The notes under the pieces: model-generated
Told to the model about the DNA's origin: nothing
Databases searched by the model: none
The model's input: the letters and a program-made list of their open reading frames with translations, nothing else
Made by a program: the position numbers and the translations under genes
Part shown: one piece after another, positions 31,435-39,819 of the stretch
Numbering within the stretch: the stretch's first letter is position 1
How the letters are laid out: the number at the start of each line of letters is the position of its first letter
Source of the DNA: Micromonospora okii
GTDB taxonomy: Bacteria > Actinomycetota > Actinomycetes > Mycobacteriales > Micromonosporaceae
Assembly (NCBI RefSeq): GCF_020884795.1
Contig: NZ_BBZF01000023.1
Span: forward strand, 158,330 to 222,329
DNA length: 64,000 nt
Reading direction: 5' to 3'

Positions 31435-34125
31435 TCAGCGCAGGGGGAGGCTGCTGGCCAGGGCCGAGCCGTTCGACTCGAACGCGGCGAGCAGGTCGGT
31501 GGGCTTGCCCGAGGTGGCCGGAACCACGACGGTCACCGACTGGTTGGCCTTCAGCTCGACCTTCCGCTCGCCGAGGGCGGCGTTGCCGTCCCAGGCGTAC
31601 AGGTAGGCCGTGCCGGCCCGGTCGGCGCGCAGGGTCACCCGCACCCCGTCGGCCACCCGGCGCTGGTCGGTCAGGCGCAGCGCCTTCTCCGGCAGCCGGG
31701 ACACGGCGGCCGGGGCCACCCCGTCGACCGCCGACTGGGCGATCGTCTGCGGGCTGTGCACGCTACGGGCGGCGGTGTCCGGGAACACCGGGGCGCTGGG
31801 CTGCTGCGGCGCCGGGGTGTAGCCGGGCAGGGTCGCCAGGCCGTAGCGGTACGGGTCGGCCCGGACGCCGGTGAAGGTGGACCAGCCCAGCCGGGACTGG
31901 GAGGTGAGGTCCTGGGTGTCCGAGTCGTAGACCAGGATGTTGAGGCCCATGTGGGCCGGGTCCACCGCGTCGGGCAGCACCGAGAACGGGATGCTCGCCT
32001 CGATGGTGTAGCCCGTGTACGGGCTGGTGACCTTGCTGACCACGGTCATCCCCGGCGCGGTGGTGTCGCCCGGGCCCTGCCGGTTGTCGGCGTCGCGCTG
32101 CCAGCACGGCGGGTTGCCGTTGGCCGGGTCGTCGGTCACCGGGAAGATGCCGGCCTTGAAGACCGTGGAGGTGTTCGCCGAGTTCCCCTTCGGGTCGACG
32201 ATGATTTCCACGCTGTCGGTGCGGCGCTGCCGCTTGCAGTCCTGCGGCACCACCTTCGTGCCGAGCACGTCGTCGGTGACCTGCACGAACACCTTCAGCG
32301 CGTCCTTGGTCCAGGCGACGCGGCCCTTCGCCGAGGCGTCCTGCGGCGTGGTGGCCTCGCCCTCCCAGATGCGGGAGAGGTCCAGCTCCGGGCCGGGGTA
32401 CTCGCCGGGGGAGGCCACGCCGTCGACGGCGTTCTGCTGGCCGGCCCGCGGCACCTCGGTCGTCGGCACGATCTCCAGGGCGCCGGTCTCGACGGTGCTG
32501 CCGGCGGCGCTGGTGGTGGTGATGGTGATGCCGTAGTCGCCGCCCGTGCCGCCCTCGTTGGCGGTCGGCAGGGTGGCGTCGGTGTTGGTCACGGTGAAGG
32601 TGACCGCCCCGGTCGCGCCGGGGGCCAGGTTGGTGTAGCTCTTCGTGGCGGCGTCGGCGGTGAACCCGGCGGGCAGGCCGAGGGCGACGGTGCCGCTCTG
32701 GGCGGTCTCGCTGTGGTTGCGCAGGTCGACCCGGACCGACCGGCTCTTGCCGGAGCCGATGGGGAGCACCGGCTTGATCAGCGTGTCGAGCTGCGGGTAC
32801 GCGCTGTCGCCGGCCCACTGCCGGAACACCCCGACCTCCTCCAGCGGCTCCAGGGTGCCGCGCACGTCGGCGACGACGCGCACGGCCCGGTCGGTGCGGC
32901 CGGTCCCCCGGTTGGTGCTCAGGGTCGCGCCGACGAGCTGCTGGCGGTTGGTGGCGGCGTCGGCCGGAACGGTCACGGTGAAGGTCACCGCACGCTCCTT
33001 GCCGGCGGGTACGGCGCCCTTCAGCGCGCCGGGGCCGGTGACCTTCCAGCCCTGCGGCAGCCGCAGGTCCACCTTCGGCTGCGCCAGTGCCCGGTCCCGG
33101 GGCGCTCGCACATGCGCGGTGACCTCGACGGTCTCGCCGGGGGCGACGTCGAAGCGGTCGGTGGTGAGGTACAGCTCGGTGCCCGCGGGCAGGCCGCCGG
33201 CCTGGGCGGGCAGCACGGAACCGCGAAGGATCGCCTCGGGGGAGGTGTCCGCCGGGTCGTACGGGACGCGGCTCTCGACCAGGGTGTAGAAGTCGCAGCG
33301 CATCTTGGCCGGGTCGGTGGGGGCGGCGGCGGTGCCCGCCCAGCCCTGGGTGACGTAGTCCCGGCGGGCGTCGACCTCGATCTCGGCCCAGGTCTTGCCG
33401 GTCTTGCTCGGGGTGCCCTCCCAGACGCCGAAGACCTGGTCGGTCGGGACGGTGGGGACGAAGCTGGTGGCGCACTGCGGCCCGGTGGCCGAGGTGCCGG
33501 TGCCCCCGGTGCGCAGGAACTTCGCCGCCCGGAACGGCTGCAGCCCCTCCTCGCGGATCTGCTCGGGGAAGGCGGCCGGGTCGGCGGCGGCGTGGAACGC
33601 CTCGGCGGCGAACCGGGCGGCCTGCTGGTGGTTGCCGTGGTTGCCCGGGGTCGGCGACGGGTTCATCGTCATGATGATCTCGGGCCGGGTCTGCCGGATC
33701 ACCCGGACGATCTTCGCCAGGGTGTCGTCGTGCCCCCAGATCTGCTCGGACAGCGGGGCGGAGGCGGTGTACCAGAAGTCGACCCGGTCGAGGTTGTAGA
33801 GGTTCTCCACCCCGGCCCTGCCGATGGCGGTGCGCTCCTCGCGCTCGCGGATGATGCCGAGCGGCGGGCCCTCCTCGAGGCCGACGGCGTTGCCGCCGCC
33901 CTCGCCCCGGGTGATGGTGAGGACGCCGGCCTTGGCGCCGTACCGCTCCTTCCACTGGCCCATCGTGGCGAGGCTGCCGGCCTCGTCGTCGGGGTGGGCG
34001 CTGACGAAGAGCACGTCGAGGTCGACGGCGTCGGAGCGGTCGGCGGGCGCGGCGACGGCTGCGGCGGGCACCCCGGACAGGGCCAGGGCGAGCGCCGTGG
34101 GTAGCAGGAACGCCTTGATTCGCAT
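31435..34125 (-). CDS. Secreted PIG-L/LmbE-type deacetylase with NEW3 and CBM9-like domains
   Basis: The 896-residue protein has a signal peptide (AFLLPTALALALSGVPAAAVAA). The PIG-L domain follows, with SAHPDDEAGS near residue 43 and the second metal-site segment PTPGNHGNHQQAARFA near 160. Beta-rich regions follow (TFTVTVPADAATNRQQL; VALGLPAGFTADAATK) like NEW3-type domains, and then a CBM9-like domain (VAWTKDALKVFVQVTDDVL; DSVEIIVDPKGNS). The family removes N-acetyl groups from GlcNAc-type sugars; this version acts outside the cell and may bind glycans. ATG 34125 has AAGGA five nucleotides upstream. It is divergent from a ROK regulator and transport operon. Confidence 0.88.
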   Translation of the reverse strand: MRIKAFLLPTALALALSGVPAAAVAAPADRSDAVDLDVLFVSAHPDDEAGSLATMGQWKERYGAKAGVLTITRGEGGGNAVGLEEGPPLGIIREREERTAIGRAGVENLYNLDRVDFWYTASAPLSEQIWGHDDTLAKIVRVIRQTRPEIIMTMNPSPTPGNHGNHQQAARFAAEAFHAAADPAAFPEQIREEGLQPFRAAKFLRTGGTGTSATGPQCATSFVPTVPTDQVFGVWEGTPSKTGKTWAEIEVDARRDYVTQGWAGTAAAPTDPAKMRCDFYTLVESRVPYDPADTSPEAILRGSVLPAQAGGLPAGTELYLTTDRFDVAPGETVEVTAHVRAPRDRALAQPKVDLRLPQGWKVTGPGALKGAVPAGKERAVTFTVTVPADAATNRQQLVGATLSTNRGTGRTDRAVRVVADVRGTLEPLEEVGVFRQWAGDSAYPQLDTLIKPVLPIGSGKSRSVRVDLRNHSETAQSGTVALGLPAGFTADAATKSYTNLAPGATGAVTFTVTNTDATLPTANEGGTGGDYGITITTTSAAGSTVETGALEIVPTTEVPRAGQQNAVDGVASPGEYPGPELDLSRIWEGEATTPQDASAKGRVAWTKDALKVFVQVTDDVLGTKVVPQDCKRQRRTDSVEIIVDPKGNSANTSTVFKAGIFPVTDDPANGNPPCWQRDADNRQGPGDTTAPGMTVVSKVTSPYTGYTIEASIPFSVLPDAVDPAHMGLNILVYDSDTQDLTSQSRLGWSTFTGVRADPYRYGLATLPGYTPAPQQPSAPVFPDTAARSVHSPQTIAQSAVDGVAPAAVSRLPEKALRLTDQRRVADGVRVTLRADRAGTAYLYAWDGNAALGERKVELKANQSVTVVVPATSGKPTDLLAAFESNGSALASSLPLR

Positions 34126-34539
34126 GTAGATCCTTTCGGAACCACGGGGCCCGGGCAGCGACGACCGTCGTCGGACGCGGCGCGTCGACGCGGGTGTCGT
34201 GTTCGGACGGCGAGAGGTGGGGACGGGGCGATGGGCGCCGATGGGCGTCGCGTCACCGGGGTACGCAGCGGCACGGGGTTCCGTACACACTGGAAGGCCT
34301 TCGCCCGGTGACGCTAGGGACCGGCGAGGCGGCCAGTCAATGGTTTGCAAAGTCTTTCTTTCTTTGCGAAAGAAATTAACTCCCGCCGGCGCGCCCCTTG
34401 CGGTGCCGGCGGGCCGCCTTGCGCAAGGGTGCCGCAGCGCTGCGGATGGGGGCGTTCTTCCTGGTCAGTTGGGTGTTCCCAGAAATCCGAGACGATTTCG
34501 TTACTTGACTCAATAGTTCGTTCGCCGTAGGAAGGAAGT
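34126..34539. other. 414-bp divergent regulatory region between PIG-L and ROK genes
   Basis: This region is locally A+T-rich compared with its surroundings, and it should contain both promoters. It carries a perfect TTTCTTT-GCG-AAAGAAA palindrome (34359-34375), two further perfect palindromes CCTTGCGCAAGG (34417-34428) and CCGCAGCGCTGCGG (34432-34445), and a -35-like TTGACT at 34505-34510. No coding frame here looks real. Confidence 0.65.
34359..34375. promoter_or_regulatory. Candidate ROK-repressor operator
   Basis: TTTCTTT and AAAGAAA form perfect 7-bp arms around GCG in the divergent gap, 234 nt from the PIG-L start and 165 nt from the ROK regulator start. A+T-rich palindromes of this kind are typical operators of NagC/XylR-type ROK repressors. 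Binding by the adjacent regulator is inferred. Confidence 0.6.
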
Positions 34540-35703
34540 GTGACTGACGTGGTGACGCCACCAACGAGCCCGGTGAGCCGGGAGCGGTCGAAGGAGATCA
34601 AGCGGTTGTCCGTGATCTCCACCGCCCGCCAGGTGCGGGTGCTCTCCCGCGCCGAGCTCACCGAGCTCACCGGCCTGAGTCCCGCCACGCTCACCCCGCT
34701 CGTGCGCGAGCTGATCGCCGAGGGCTACCTGATCGAACGGGGGCCGGGGGCGTCGCGCGCCGGCCGCCCCCGGGCGATGCTGGAGTTCAACCCGCGCGCC
34801 GAGCTGGTCGCCGCCGTCGCGCTGGAGCCCTCCCGGATCAGCTGCGAGATCGCCGACAGCGACGGCACGGTGGTCGCCCACCGCACCGTCCGGCTCGCCG
34901 GGGACATCATCGACACCATCTGCCGCTCGGTGCCCGAGCTGGCCGGCGACGGCCTGCCGGCGCTGCGCGGGGTGGCCATCGCCGCCCCCGGCGTCTCCTC
35001 CGGCGGCGCGGTCCGGCTGGCCCCCTCGGTCGGCCTGGTCGAGGGCCGGCCGATAGGGGAGGCCCTGCAGCGGTGTCTCGGCGTGCCGGTGGTGATCGAC
35101 AACGACGTCAACCTGATGGCGGCGGGGGAGCACGCGGTCGGCGCCGGCAGCGACGTCGCCGACCTGCTGCTGCTGCACGTCGCCGACGGCATCGGCGCCG
35201 GACTCGTGCTCGACGGCCAGGTGCGCCGGGGCTCGGGCGGCGCCGCCGGCGAGGTCGGCTTCCTGCCGCTCGACCCGGCCGACCGGGGCCACGACGGGGT
35301 CGGCCCGTTCGAGGCGCGCTGGTCGGAGAACGCCATCGCCGAGCGGGTCGTGGCCCTGGCCCCCGGGCGGCGGCCCGACGCGCCGGTGACCGCCCTGGTC
35401 GAGCTGGCCCGCGCCGACGAGCGGGCCGCCGCGTACCTCGGCGAGGTCCTGGCCGCCTGGTCCCGGCTGATCGTCTCCTGCGTCTGCGTCGCCGACCCGG
35501 GCCGGGTCCTGCTCAGCGGGGCCGCCGCGCAGCTCGACGACGCGGCCGTCGCCCGGCTCCAGACCCTGGTCGCCGCCGCCGCGCCGAGCGCCACCGAGGT
35601 ACGCCGGGCGGTGCTCGGCGACCGGGCCGTGCTGCACGGCGCGGTCAGCTACGCGCTCTCGGCCGCCGCCGCCGGCCTGCCCACCCTGCTGCCCAGCCCC
35701 TGA
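34540..35703 (+). CDS. ROK-family transcriptional regulator (NagC/XylR type)
   Basis: The 387-residue protein has an N-terminal winged helix (VLSRAELTELTGLSPATLTPL, then LIAEGYLIERG) at about residues 25-75 and a ROK sugar-binding domain after it (GVAIAAPGVSSGGAVRLAPSV; VPVVIDNDVNLMAAGEH; GIGAGLVLDGQVRRGSGGAAGEVG). The typical metal-binding Cys cluster of ROK kinases is not visible, in line with a regulator. It would respond to a sugar or sugar derivative. It starts the run of genes to 44110 and is divergent from the PIG-L gene, with a palindrome between. The GTG start at 34540 is the likely one, but GTG at 34549 is possible. Confidence 0.9.
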   Translation: MTDVVTPPTSPVSRERSKEIKRLSVISTARQVRVLSRAELTELTGLSPATLTPLVRELIAEGYLIERGPGASRAGRPRAMLEFNPRAELVAAVALEPSRISCEIADSDGTVVAHRTVRLAGDIIDTICRSVPELAGDGLPALRGVAIAAPGVSSGGAVRLAPSVGLVEGRPIGEALQRCLGVPVVIDNDVNLMAAGEHAVGAGSDVADLLLLHVADGIGAGLVLDGQVRRGSGGAAGEVGFLPLDPADRGHDGVGPFEARWSENAIAERVVALAPGRRPDAPVTALVELARADERAAAYLGEVLAAWSRLIVSCVCVADPGRVLLSGAAAQLDDAAVARLQTLVAAAAPSATEVRRAVLGDRAVLHGAVSYALSAAAAGLPTLLPSP

Positions 35704-35744
35704 CCCCGCAAGTTACCCCACCGCAATCCCCTCGGAGGTTTTCC

Positions 35745-36794
35745 ATGAGACGTCGCCTTCTCCTCGCCGGTGCGCTCGCCACCGTCCTCGCCGCGGGCAC
35801 CGCCTGCGGCGGTGGCGGCGACGACGACAAGGCCGGCGGCGCGAGCGCCGAGAAGCTGACCATCTACACGGCCCGCGACAAGAAGGTCTCGACCTTCGTG
35901 GTGGACGAGTTCACCAAGAAGTACCCGGAGTACAAGGGCAAGGTCGAGATCCTCAACCTGGGCGCGCAGGAGATCCTGGAGCGGGTCCGGGCGGAGAAGG
36001 CCAACCCGCAGGCCGACGTCTGGTGGGGCGGCACCCAGCAGGGGCTCTCCGCCGGCGCGTCCGAGGACCTGCTGACCGGCTGGCAGCCGGCCTTCGCCAG
36101 CAAGATGGACGCCAAGTACAAGGACGCCGAGGGCCGCTGGTTCGGGGAGATCCTGCTCCCCGAGGTCATCATGTACAACAACAAGGCGCTCACCCCGGAG
36201 CAGGCCCCGAAGGACTGGGACGACCTGCTGAAGCCGGAGTGGAAGGACAAGATCGTCATTCGGGACGTCGCGGCGTCCGGCACCATGCGGTCGATCTACG
36301 CCGCGATGATCATGCGGCAGTCCCCGGACGGCAGCAACCCCCAGCCCGGGTACGACTGGCTGAAGAAGCTCGACGCCAACACCGGCTCGTACGCGGCCAA
36401 CCCGGCCGACCTGTACCTGAAGCTCTCCCGGCAGCAGGGCGTGCTCAGCGCCTGGAACCTCCAGGACGTGCTGCTCCAGGCCAACCAGGCGAACATGCCC
36501 TTCGGGTACGTGATGCCGGCCTCCGGCGCTCCCGTGCTGGTCGACGGCATCGCCGCGGTCAAGGGCGGCAACACCACCGGCGCGCAGAAGTTCATGGAGT
36601 TCCTCTTCGACGACTCGCTGCGCGGCACCCTGGCCAAGGACTACTTCCAGATCCCGGCCGTGGACATCGCCGACAAGCCGGAGTGGCTGGCCCAGCTCAA
36701 CCTCAAGCCGCTGGACGTCAACTGGGACGTGATCGGCAAGAACGAGACCGAGTGGATCAACCACTGGAACGGCCAGATCAAGAACAAGGGCTGA
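35745..36794 (+). CDS. ABC transporter substrate-binding lipoprotein (AfuA/FbpA-like)
   Basis: The 349-residue protein has a lipoprotein signal ending in AAGTAC (Cys about residue 21). The mature part matches ferric-iron/sugar-phosphate-type binding proteins: LTIYTARDKKVSTFVVDEF, ADVWWGGTQQGLSAGA, EVIMYNNKALTPEQAPKDWDD and GYVMPASGAPVLVDGIAAVKG. Members bind Fe(III), polyamines, phosphonates or hexose phosphates, so the ligand is open. ATG 35745 has GGAGG six nucleotides upstream. It lies 41 nt after the ROK regulator and is followed by a strong hairpin and PE7 before the ATPase gene, which probably gives it higher expression than the rest of the operon. Confidence 0.9.
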   Translation: MRRRLLLAGALATVLAAGTACGGGGDDDKAGGASAEKLTIYTARDKKVSTFVVDEFTKKYPEYKGKVEILNLGAQEILERVRAEKANPQADVWWGGTQQGLSAGASEDLLTGWQPAFASKMDAKYKDAEGRWFGEILLPEVIMYNNKALTPEQAPKDWDDLLKPEWKDKIVIRDVAASGTMRSIYAAMIMRQSPDGSNPQPGYDWLKKLDANTGSYAANPADLYLKLSRQQGVLSAWNLQDVLLQANQANMPFGYVMPASGAPVLVDGIAAVKGGNTTGAQKFMEFLFDDSLRGTLAKDYFQIPAVDIADKPEWLAQLNLKPLDVNWDVIGKNETEWINHWNGQIKNKG

Positions 36795-36801
36795 CGCGGC
36801 G

Positions 36802-36835
36802 GACGCCGGGGACGGGTTCTTCCGTCCCCGGCGTC
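36802..36835 (+). terminator. Strong intra-operon hairpin 3' of the binding-protein gene
   Basis: A perfect 14-bp stem (GACGCCGGGGACGG with CCGTCCCCGGCGTC) closes the 6-nt loop GTTCTT, starting 8 nt after the stop codon. Such hairpins after binding-protein genes often stabilise the upstream message or reduce read-through to the membrane components. Confidence 0.8.
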
Positions 36836-36867
36836 ACCGCTCGCCGGCAGGGTCGCGCCCGGCCGGT

Positions 36868-36919
36868 GTGAGAGGGGCGCCCTTCTCTACCGGAGGCGTC
36901 AAGAAGGTGCCCTTCCTTC
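36868..36919. repeat. Palindromic element PE7
   Basis: A diverged copy with left end GTGAGAGGGGCGCCCTTCTC, core GGAGGCGTCAAG and right end GGTGCCCTTCCTTC. It is the only copy placed inside an apparent operon, between binding-protein and ATPase genes. Confidence 0.75.
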
Positions 36920-36955
36920 AGCCGGCCCCCACGTAGCGCAAGAGGAGAGGACATC

Positions 36956-38029
36956 ATGATCGATGTCACGCTGGAGTCGGTGAGCAAGCGCTTCGCGCGC
37001 GGCGGCGACACCGCGGCCGTGGACGACGTCGACTTCACCATCGCCGCCGGGGAGTTCTTCACCCTGCTCGGCCCGAGCGGCTGCGGCAAGACCACCACGC
37101 TGCGCATGGTGGCCGGGTTCTACTTCCCCACCTCCGGGCGCATCCGGTTCGGCGAGGAGGACGTGACCCGCCGGCCGCCGAACAAGCGCGACACCGGCAT
37201 GGTGTTCCAGAACTACGCGCTCTTCCCGCACATGAGCGTCGCGCAGAACGTGGCGTACGGGCTGAAGATCCGCAAGGTCGGCCGGGCCGATGCGAAGCGC
37301 CGGGTCGAGGAGGCCCTCGGCCAGGTGCACCTCGCCGGGTACGGCGACCGCCGCATCGACGAGCTCTCCGGCGGCCAGCAGCAGCGGGTCGCCCTGGCCC
37401 GCGCCCTGGTGATCCGGCCGAAGACCCTGCTGCTGGACGAGCCGCTGTCGAACCTCGACGCGAAGCTGCGCGAGGAGACCCGCACGGAGATCCGCCGCAT
37501 CCAGAAGGAGGCCGGCACCACCGGCATCTACGTCACCCACGACCAGGCCGAGGCGATGGCCATGTCGGACCGGATCGCGGTCATGCAGTCCGGCCGGGTG
37601 CAGCAGATCGGCGCGCCGCAGGACATCTACCACCGCCCGGCCACCAGCTTCGTGGCCCGCTTCATCGGCCGCAGCAACGTGCTCAGCCTGCCGGTGCTCG
37701 CCGCGACGGAGGCCGGCGTCACGGTCGGGCTGCCCGGCGGCGGCGAGATCGCCGCGCCCGCCCCGGCCGGCCACGGGCTGCGTCAGGGCGAGACCGCGCT
37801 GGTGTCGGTGCGCCCCGAGCACATCGGCCTGACCACGACCACCGACCCGGGCGCGCTGCCCGGTCGGATCGCCGAGGTCGAGTTCACCGGCATGGCCACC
37901 AACCTCGTGGTGGACACCGCCGGCGAGCAGGTGCAGGTGGCCGCCGTGGACGTGCCCGCCGGGCTCGCCGTCGGCGACCAGGTCGGGCTGCGGCTCAACC
38001 GCGAGCGGATGTGGGTGGTGCGTCCGTGA
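36956..38029 (+). CDS. ABC transporter ATP-binding protein (PotA/FbpC type)
   Basis: The 357-residue ATPase has Walker A LLGPSGCGKTTTLR near residue 40, a Q-loop MVFQNYALFPHMSV, signature ELSGGQQQRVALARAL, Walker B KTLLLDEPLSNLDAKLR and switch VTHDQAEAMAMSD. A C-terminal TOBE-like regulatory domain (from about residue 240; VSVRPEHIGL) is present, as in the PotA/FbpC/AfuC group. It energises the two-module permease encoded next, with which it overlaps by 4 nt (GTGA, 38026-38029). The ATG is preceded by AGAGGAGAGG. Confidence 0.95.
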   Translation: MIDVTLESVSKRFARGGDTAAVDDVDFTIAAGEFFTLLGPSGCGKTTTLRMVAGFYFPTSGRIRFGEEDVTRRPPNKRDTGMVFQNYALFPHMSVAQNVAYGLKIRKVGRADAKRRVEEALGQVHLAGYGDRRIDELSGGQQQRVALARALVIRPKTLLLDEPLSNLDAKLREETRTEIRRIQKEAGTTGIYVTHDQAEAMAMSDRIAVMQSGRVQQIGAPQDIYHRPATSFVARFIGRSNVLSLPVLAATEAGVTVGLPGGGEIAAPAPAGHGLRQGETALVSVRPEHIGLTTTTDPGALPGRIAEVEFTGMATNLVVDTAGEQVQVAAVDVPAGLAVGDQVGLRLNRERMWVVRP

Positions 38030-39819
38030 CCACCATCCCCGCCGCCTCCGGCCCGGCGACCGTCGCCCCGGTCACGAAGGAGCCGACGCCGCCGCCGGGC
38101 CCGCGCCGCCGGTTGGCCGACCGCTTCGGCGGCGGTGCCGGCTCCCGCTGGTTCCCGTACGTGCTGGTGTTCCCGCTCGCCCTGATCCTCTTCGGGTACG
38201 TGGTGCAGCCGATGTTCGCCACCTTCGCCGAGAGCGTCGGCGTGGACGGGGTGGAGAACTACGGCGCCTTCCTCACCGGCGACGGGGTGGCCCGCTCCTC
38301 CCTGATCACCTCGGTGGTCATCTCGGCGGCCAGCGTGCTGCTCTGCGGCATCGTCGGCGTGGCGATGGCGTTCCTGCTCAAGCGCTTCTCGTTCCCGGGC
38401 CGGAAGCTGATCGAGGCGATCATCCTGGTGCCGGCGGCCCTGCCGCCGCTGATCGGGGCGATCTCGTTCCAGCTCCTCTACAGCGAGACCGGCATCCTGC
38501 CGCGCGGCCTCCAGCAGCTCTTCGGCGCGGAGAACCCGGTGCTGCCGTTCAGCGGCATCGCCGGCGTGCTGGTGGTGCACACGTTCACCATGTACCCGTT
38601 CTTCTACCTCTCCGCCTCCGCCGCGCTGAGCGGGATGGACCCCTCGGTGGAGGAGGCGGCGTACAACCTGGGCGCCTCCCGGGTGCGGGTGTGGCGCACG
38701 GTGCTGCTGCCGATGCTCACCCCGGCCCTGGTCTCGGCGTCGCTGCTGGTCTTCATGACGTCGCTGGCGTCGTACACCGCCCCGCTGCTGTTCGGGGTGG
38801 ACCGGACGATGACCATGCAGATCTACATCAACCGCACCAACGGCGACCTGCCGATGGCCTCCACGTACGCCTCGGTGCTCGGCGTGGTGTCGGTGCTGTT
38901 CCTGCTCTGGATGCGCTGGTACGAGGGGCGGCGCAGCTACCGCTCCCAGTCCAAGGGCGTCGCGGCGCACCGGCGGGAGATCACGAACCCGTTCGGCAAG
39001 TGGTTCGCCCTGGCCGCGTCGCTGCTGGCCACGGCCGTGCTGCTGGCCCCGGTGGCGACCATCGCCCTGGTGGCGTTCTCGAAGGACGGCTCGTGGACGA
39101 CCGAGGTGGTGCCGTCGGCGTACACGACGGAGAACTTCGTCACGATCTTCTCCGAGCCGAGGGCGTTCCAGCCGATCGTCAACTCGCTGCAGATGAGCTT
39201 CATCGCGACCGTCGCCTGCGTCGTGGTCGGCGTGCTCGTCGCGTACGCGGTGCGCCGGCTGAACTTCCGCGGCCGGGGGCTGCTGGACGTGGCGGTCATG
39301 CTGGCCTGGGCGCTGCCCGGAACGGTGGTGGCGATCAACCTGATCTCGGCGTTCAGCACCGGCAACGCGTTCAGCTTCGGCCAGGTCCTCATCGGCACCT
39401 TCTGGATCATGCCGCTGGCGTACTTCGTGCGGTTCCTGCCGCTGGTGTTCCGCTCCAGCTCGGCCACCCTCGCGCAGATCGACCCGTCGCTGGAGGAGGC
39501 CGCGCGCAACCTCGGGGCGTCCTGGTGGCGGGCGTTCGGCACGGTCACGCTGCGGCTGATGCTGCCGGGCGTGCTGGCCGGCGCGCTGCTCGCCTTCGTC
39601 AACGGGGTCGGCGAGTTCGTCGCCTCGGTGCTCATCTACACCTCGGAGACCGCGCCGATCTCCGTGGAGATCAACAACCGGATGTACTCGTTCGAGGTCG
39701 GCACCGCCGCCGCGTACGGGATGCTCCAGGTCGTCCTGATCTTCGTGGTGATGGTGGTCTCCGGCCGGCTGGAGGGCGGCCGGCGGTCGAGCCGGGAGGC
39801 GGCGAAGTGGACGGCGTGA
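38026..39819 (+). CDS. ABC transporter permease with two fused MetI-like modules (FbpB/AfuB type)
   Basis: The 597-residue membrane protein contains two permease modules of about six helices each. The ATPase-contact EAA loops are EEAAYNLGASRVRVWRTVLLP near residue 211 and EEAARNLGASWWRAFGTVTL near 492. A cytoplasmic Pro-rich N-terminus of about 45 residues precedes the first helix (WFPYVLVFPLALILFGYVV). Fused permeases of this sort belong to ferric-ion and AfuB-like importers. The GTG start overlaps the ATPase stop by 4 nt. Its 3' end overlaps the next gene by 13 nt. Confidence 0.94.
   Translation: MTTIPAASGPATVAPVTKEPTPPPGPRRRLADRFGGGAGSRWFPYVLVFPLALILFGYVVQPMFATFAESVGVDGVENYGAFLTGDGVARSSLITSVVISAASVLLCGIVGVAMAFLLKRFSFPGRKLIEAIILVPAALPPLIGAISFQLLYSETGILPRGLQQLFGAENPVLPFSGIAGVLVVHTFTMYPFFYLSASAALSGMDPSVEEAAYNLGASRVRVWRTVLLPMLTPALVSASLLVFMTSLASYTAPLLFGVDRTMTMQIYINRTNGDLPMASTYASVLGVVSVLFLLWMRWYEGRRSYRSQSKGVAAHRREITNPFGKWFALAASLLATAVLLAPVATIALVAFSKDGSWTTEVVPSAYTTENFVTIFSEPRAFQPIVNSLQMSFIATVACVVVGVLVAYAVRRLNFRGRGLLDVAVMLAWALPGTVVAINLISAFSTGNAFSFGQVLIGTFWIMPLAYFVRFLPLVFRSSSATLAQIDPSLEEAARNLGASWWRAFGTVTLRLMLPGVLAGALLAFVNGVGEFVASVLIYTSETAPISVEINNRMYSFEVGTAAAYGMLQVVLIFVVMVVSGRLEGGRRSSREAAKWTA

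Noticed and set aside
34194..34530. Short plus- and minus-strand frames in the PIG-L/ROK gap
   Set aside because: The region is A+T-richer, contains palindromes, and none of the frames has a good ribosome site or codon bias.
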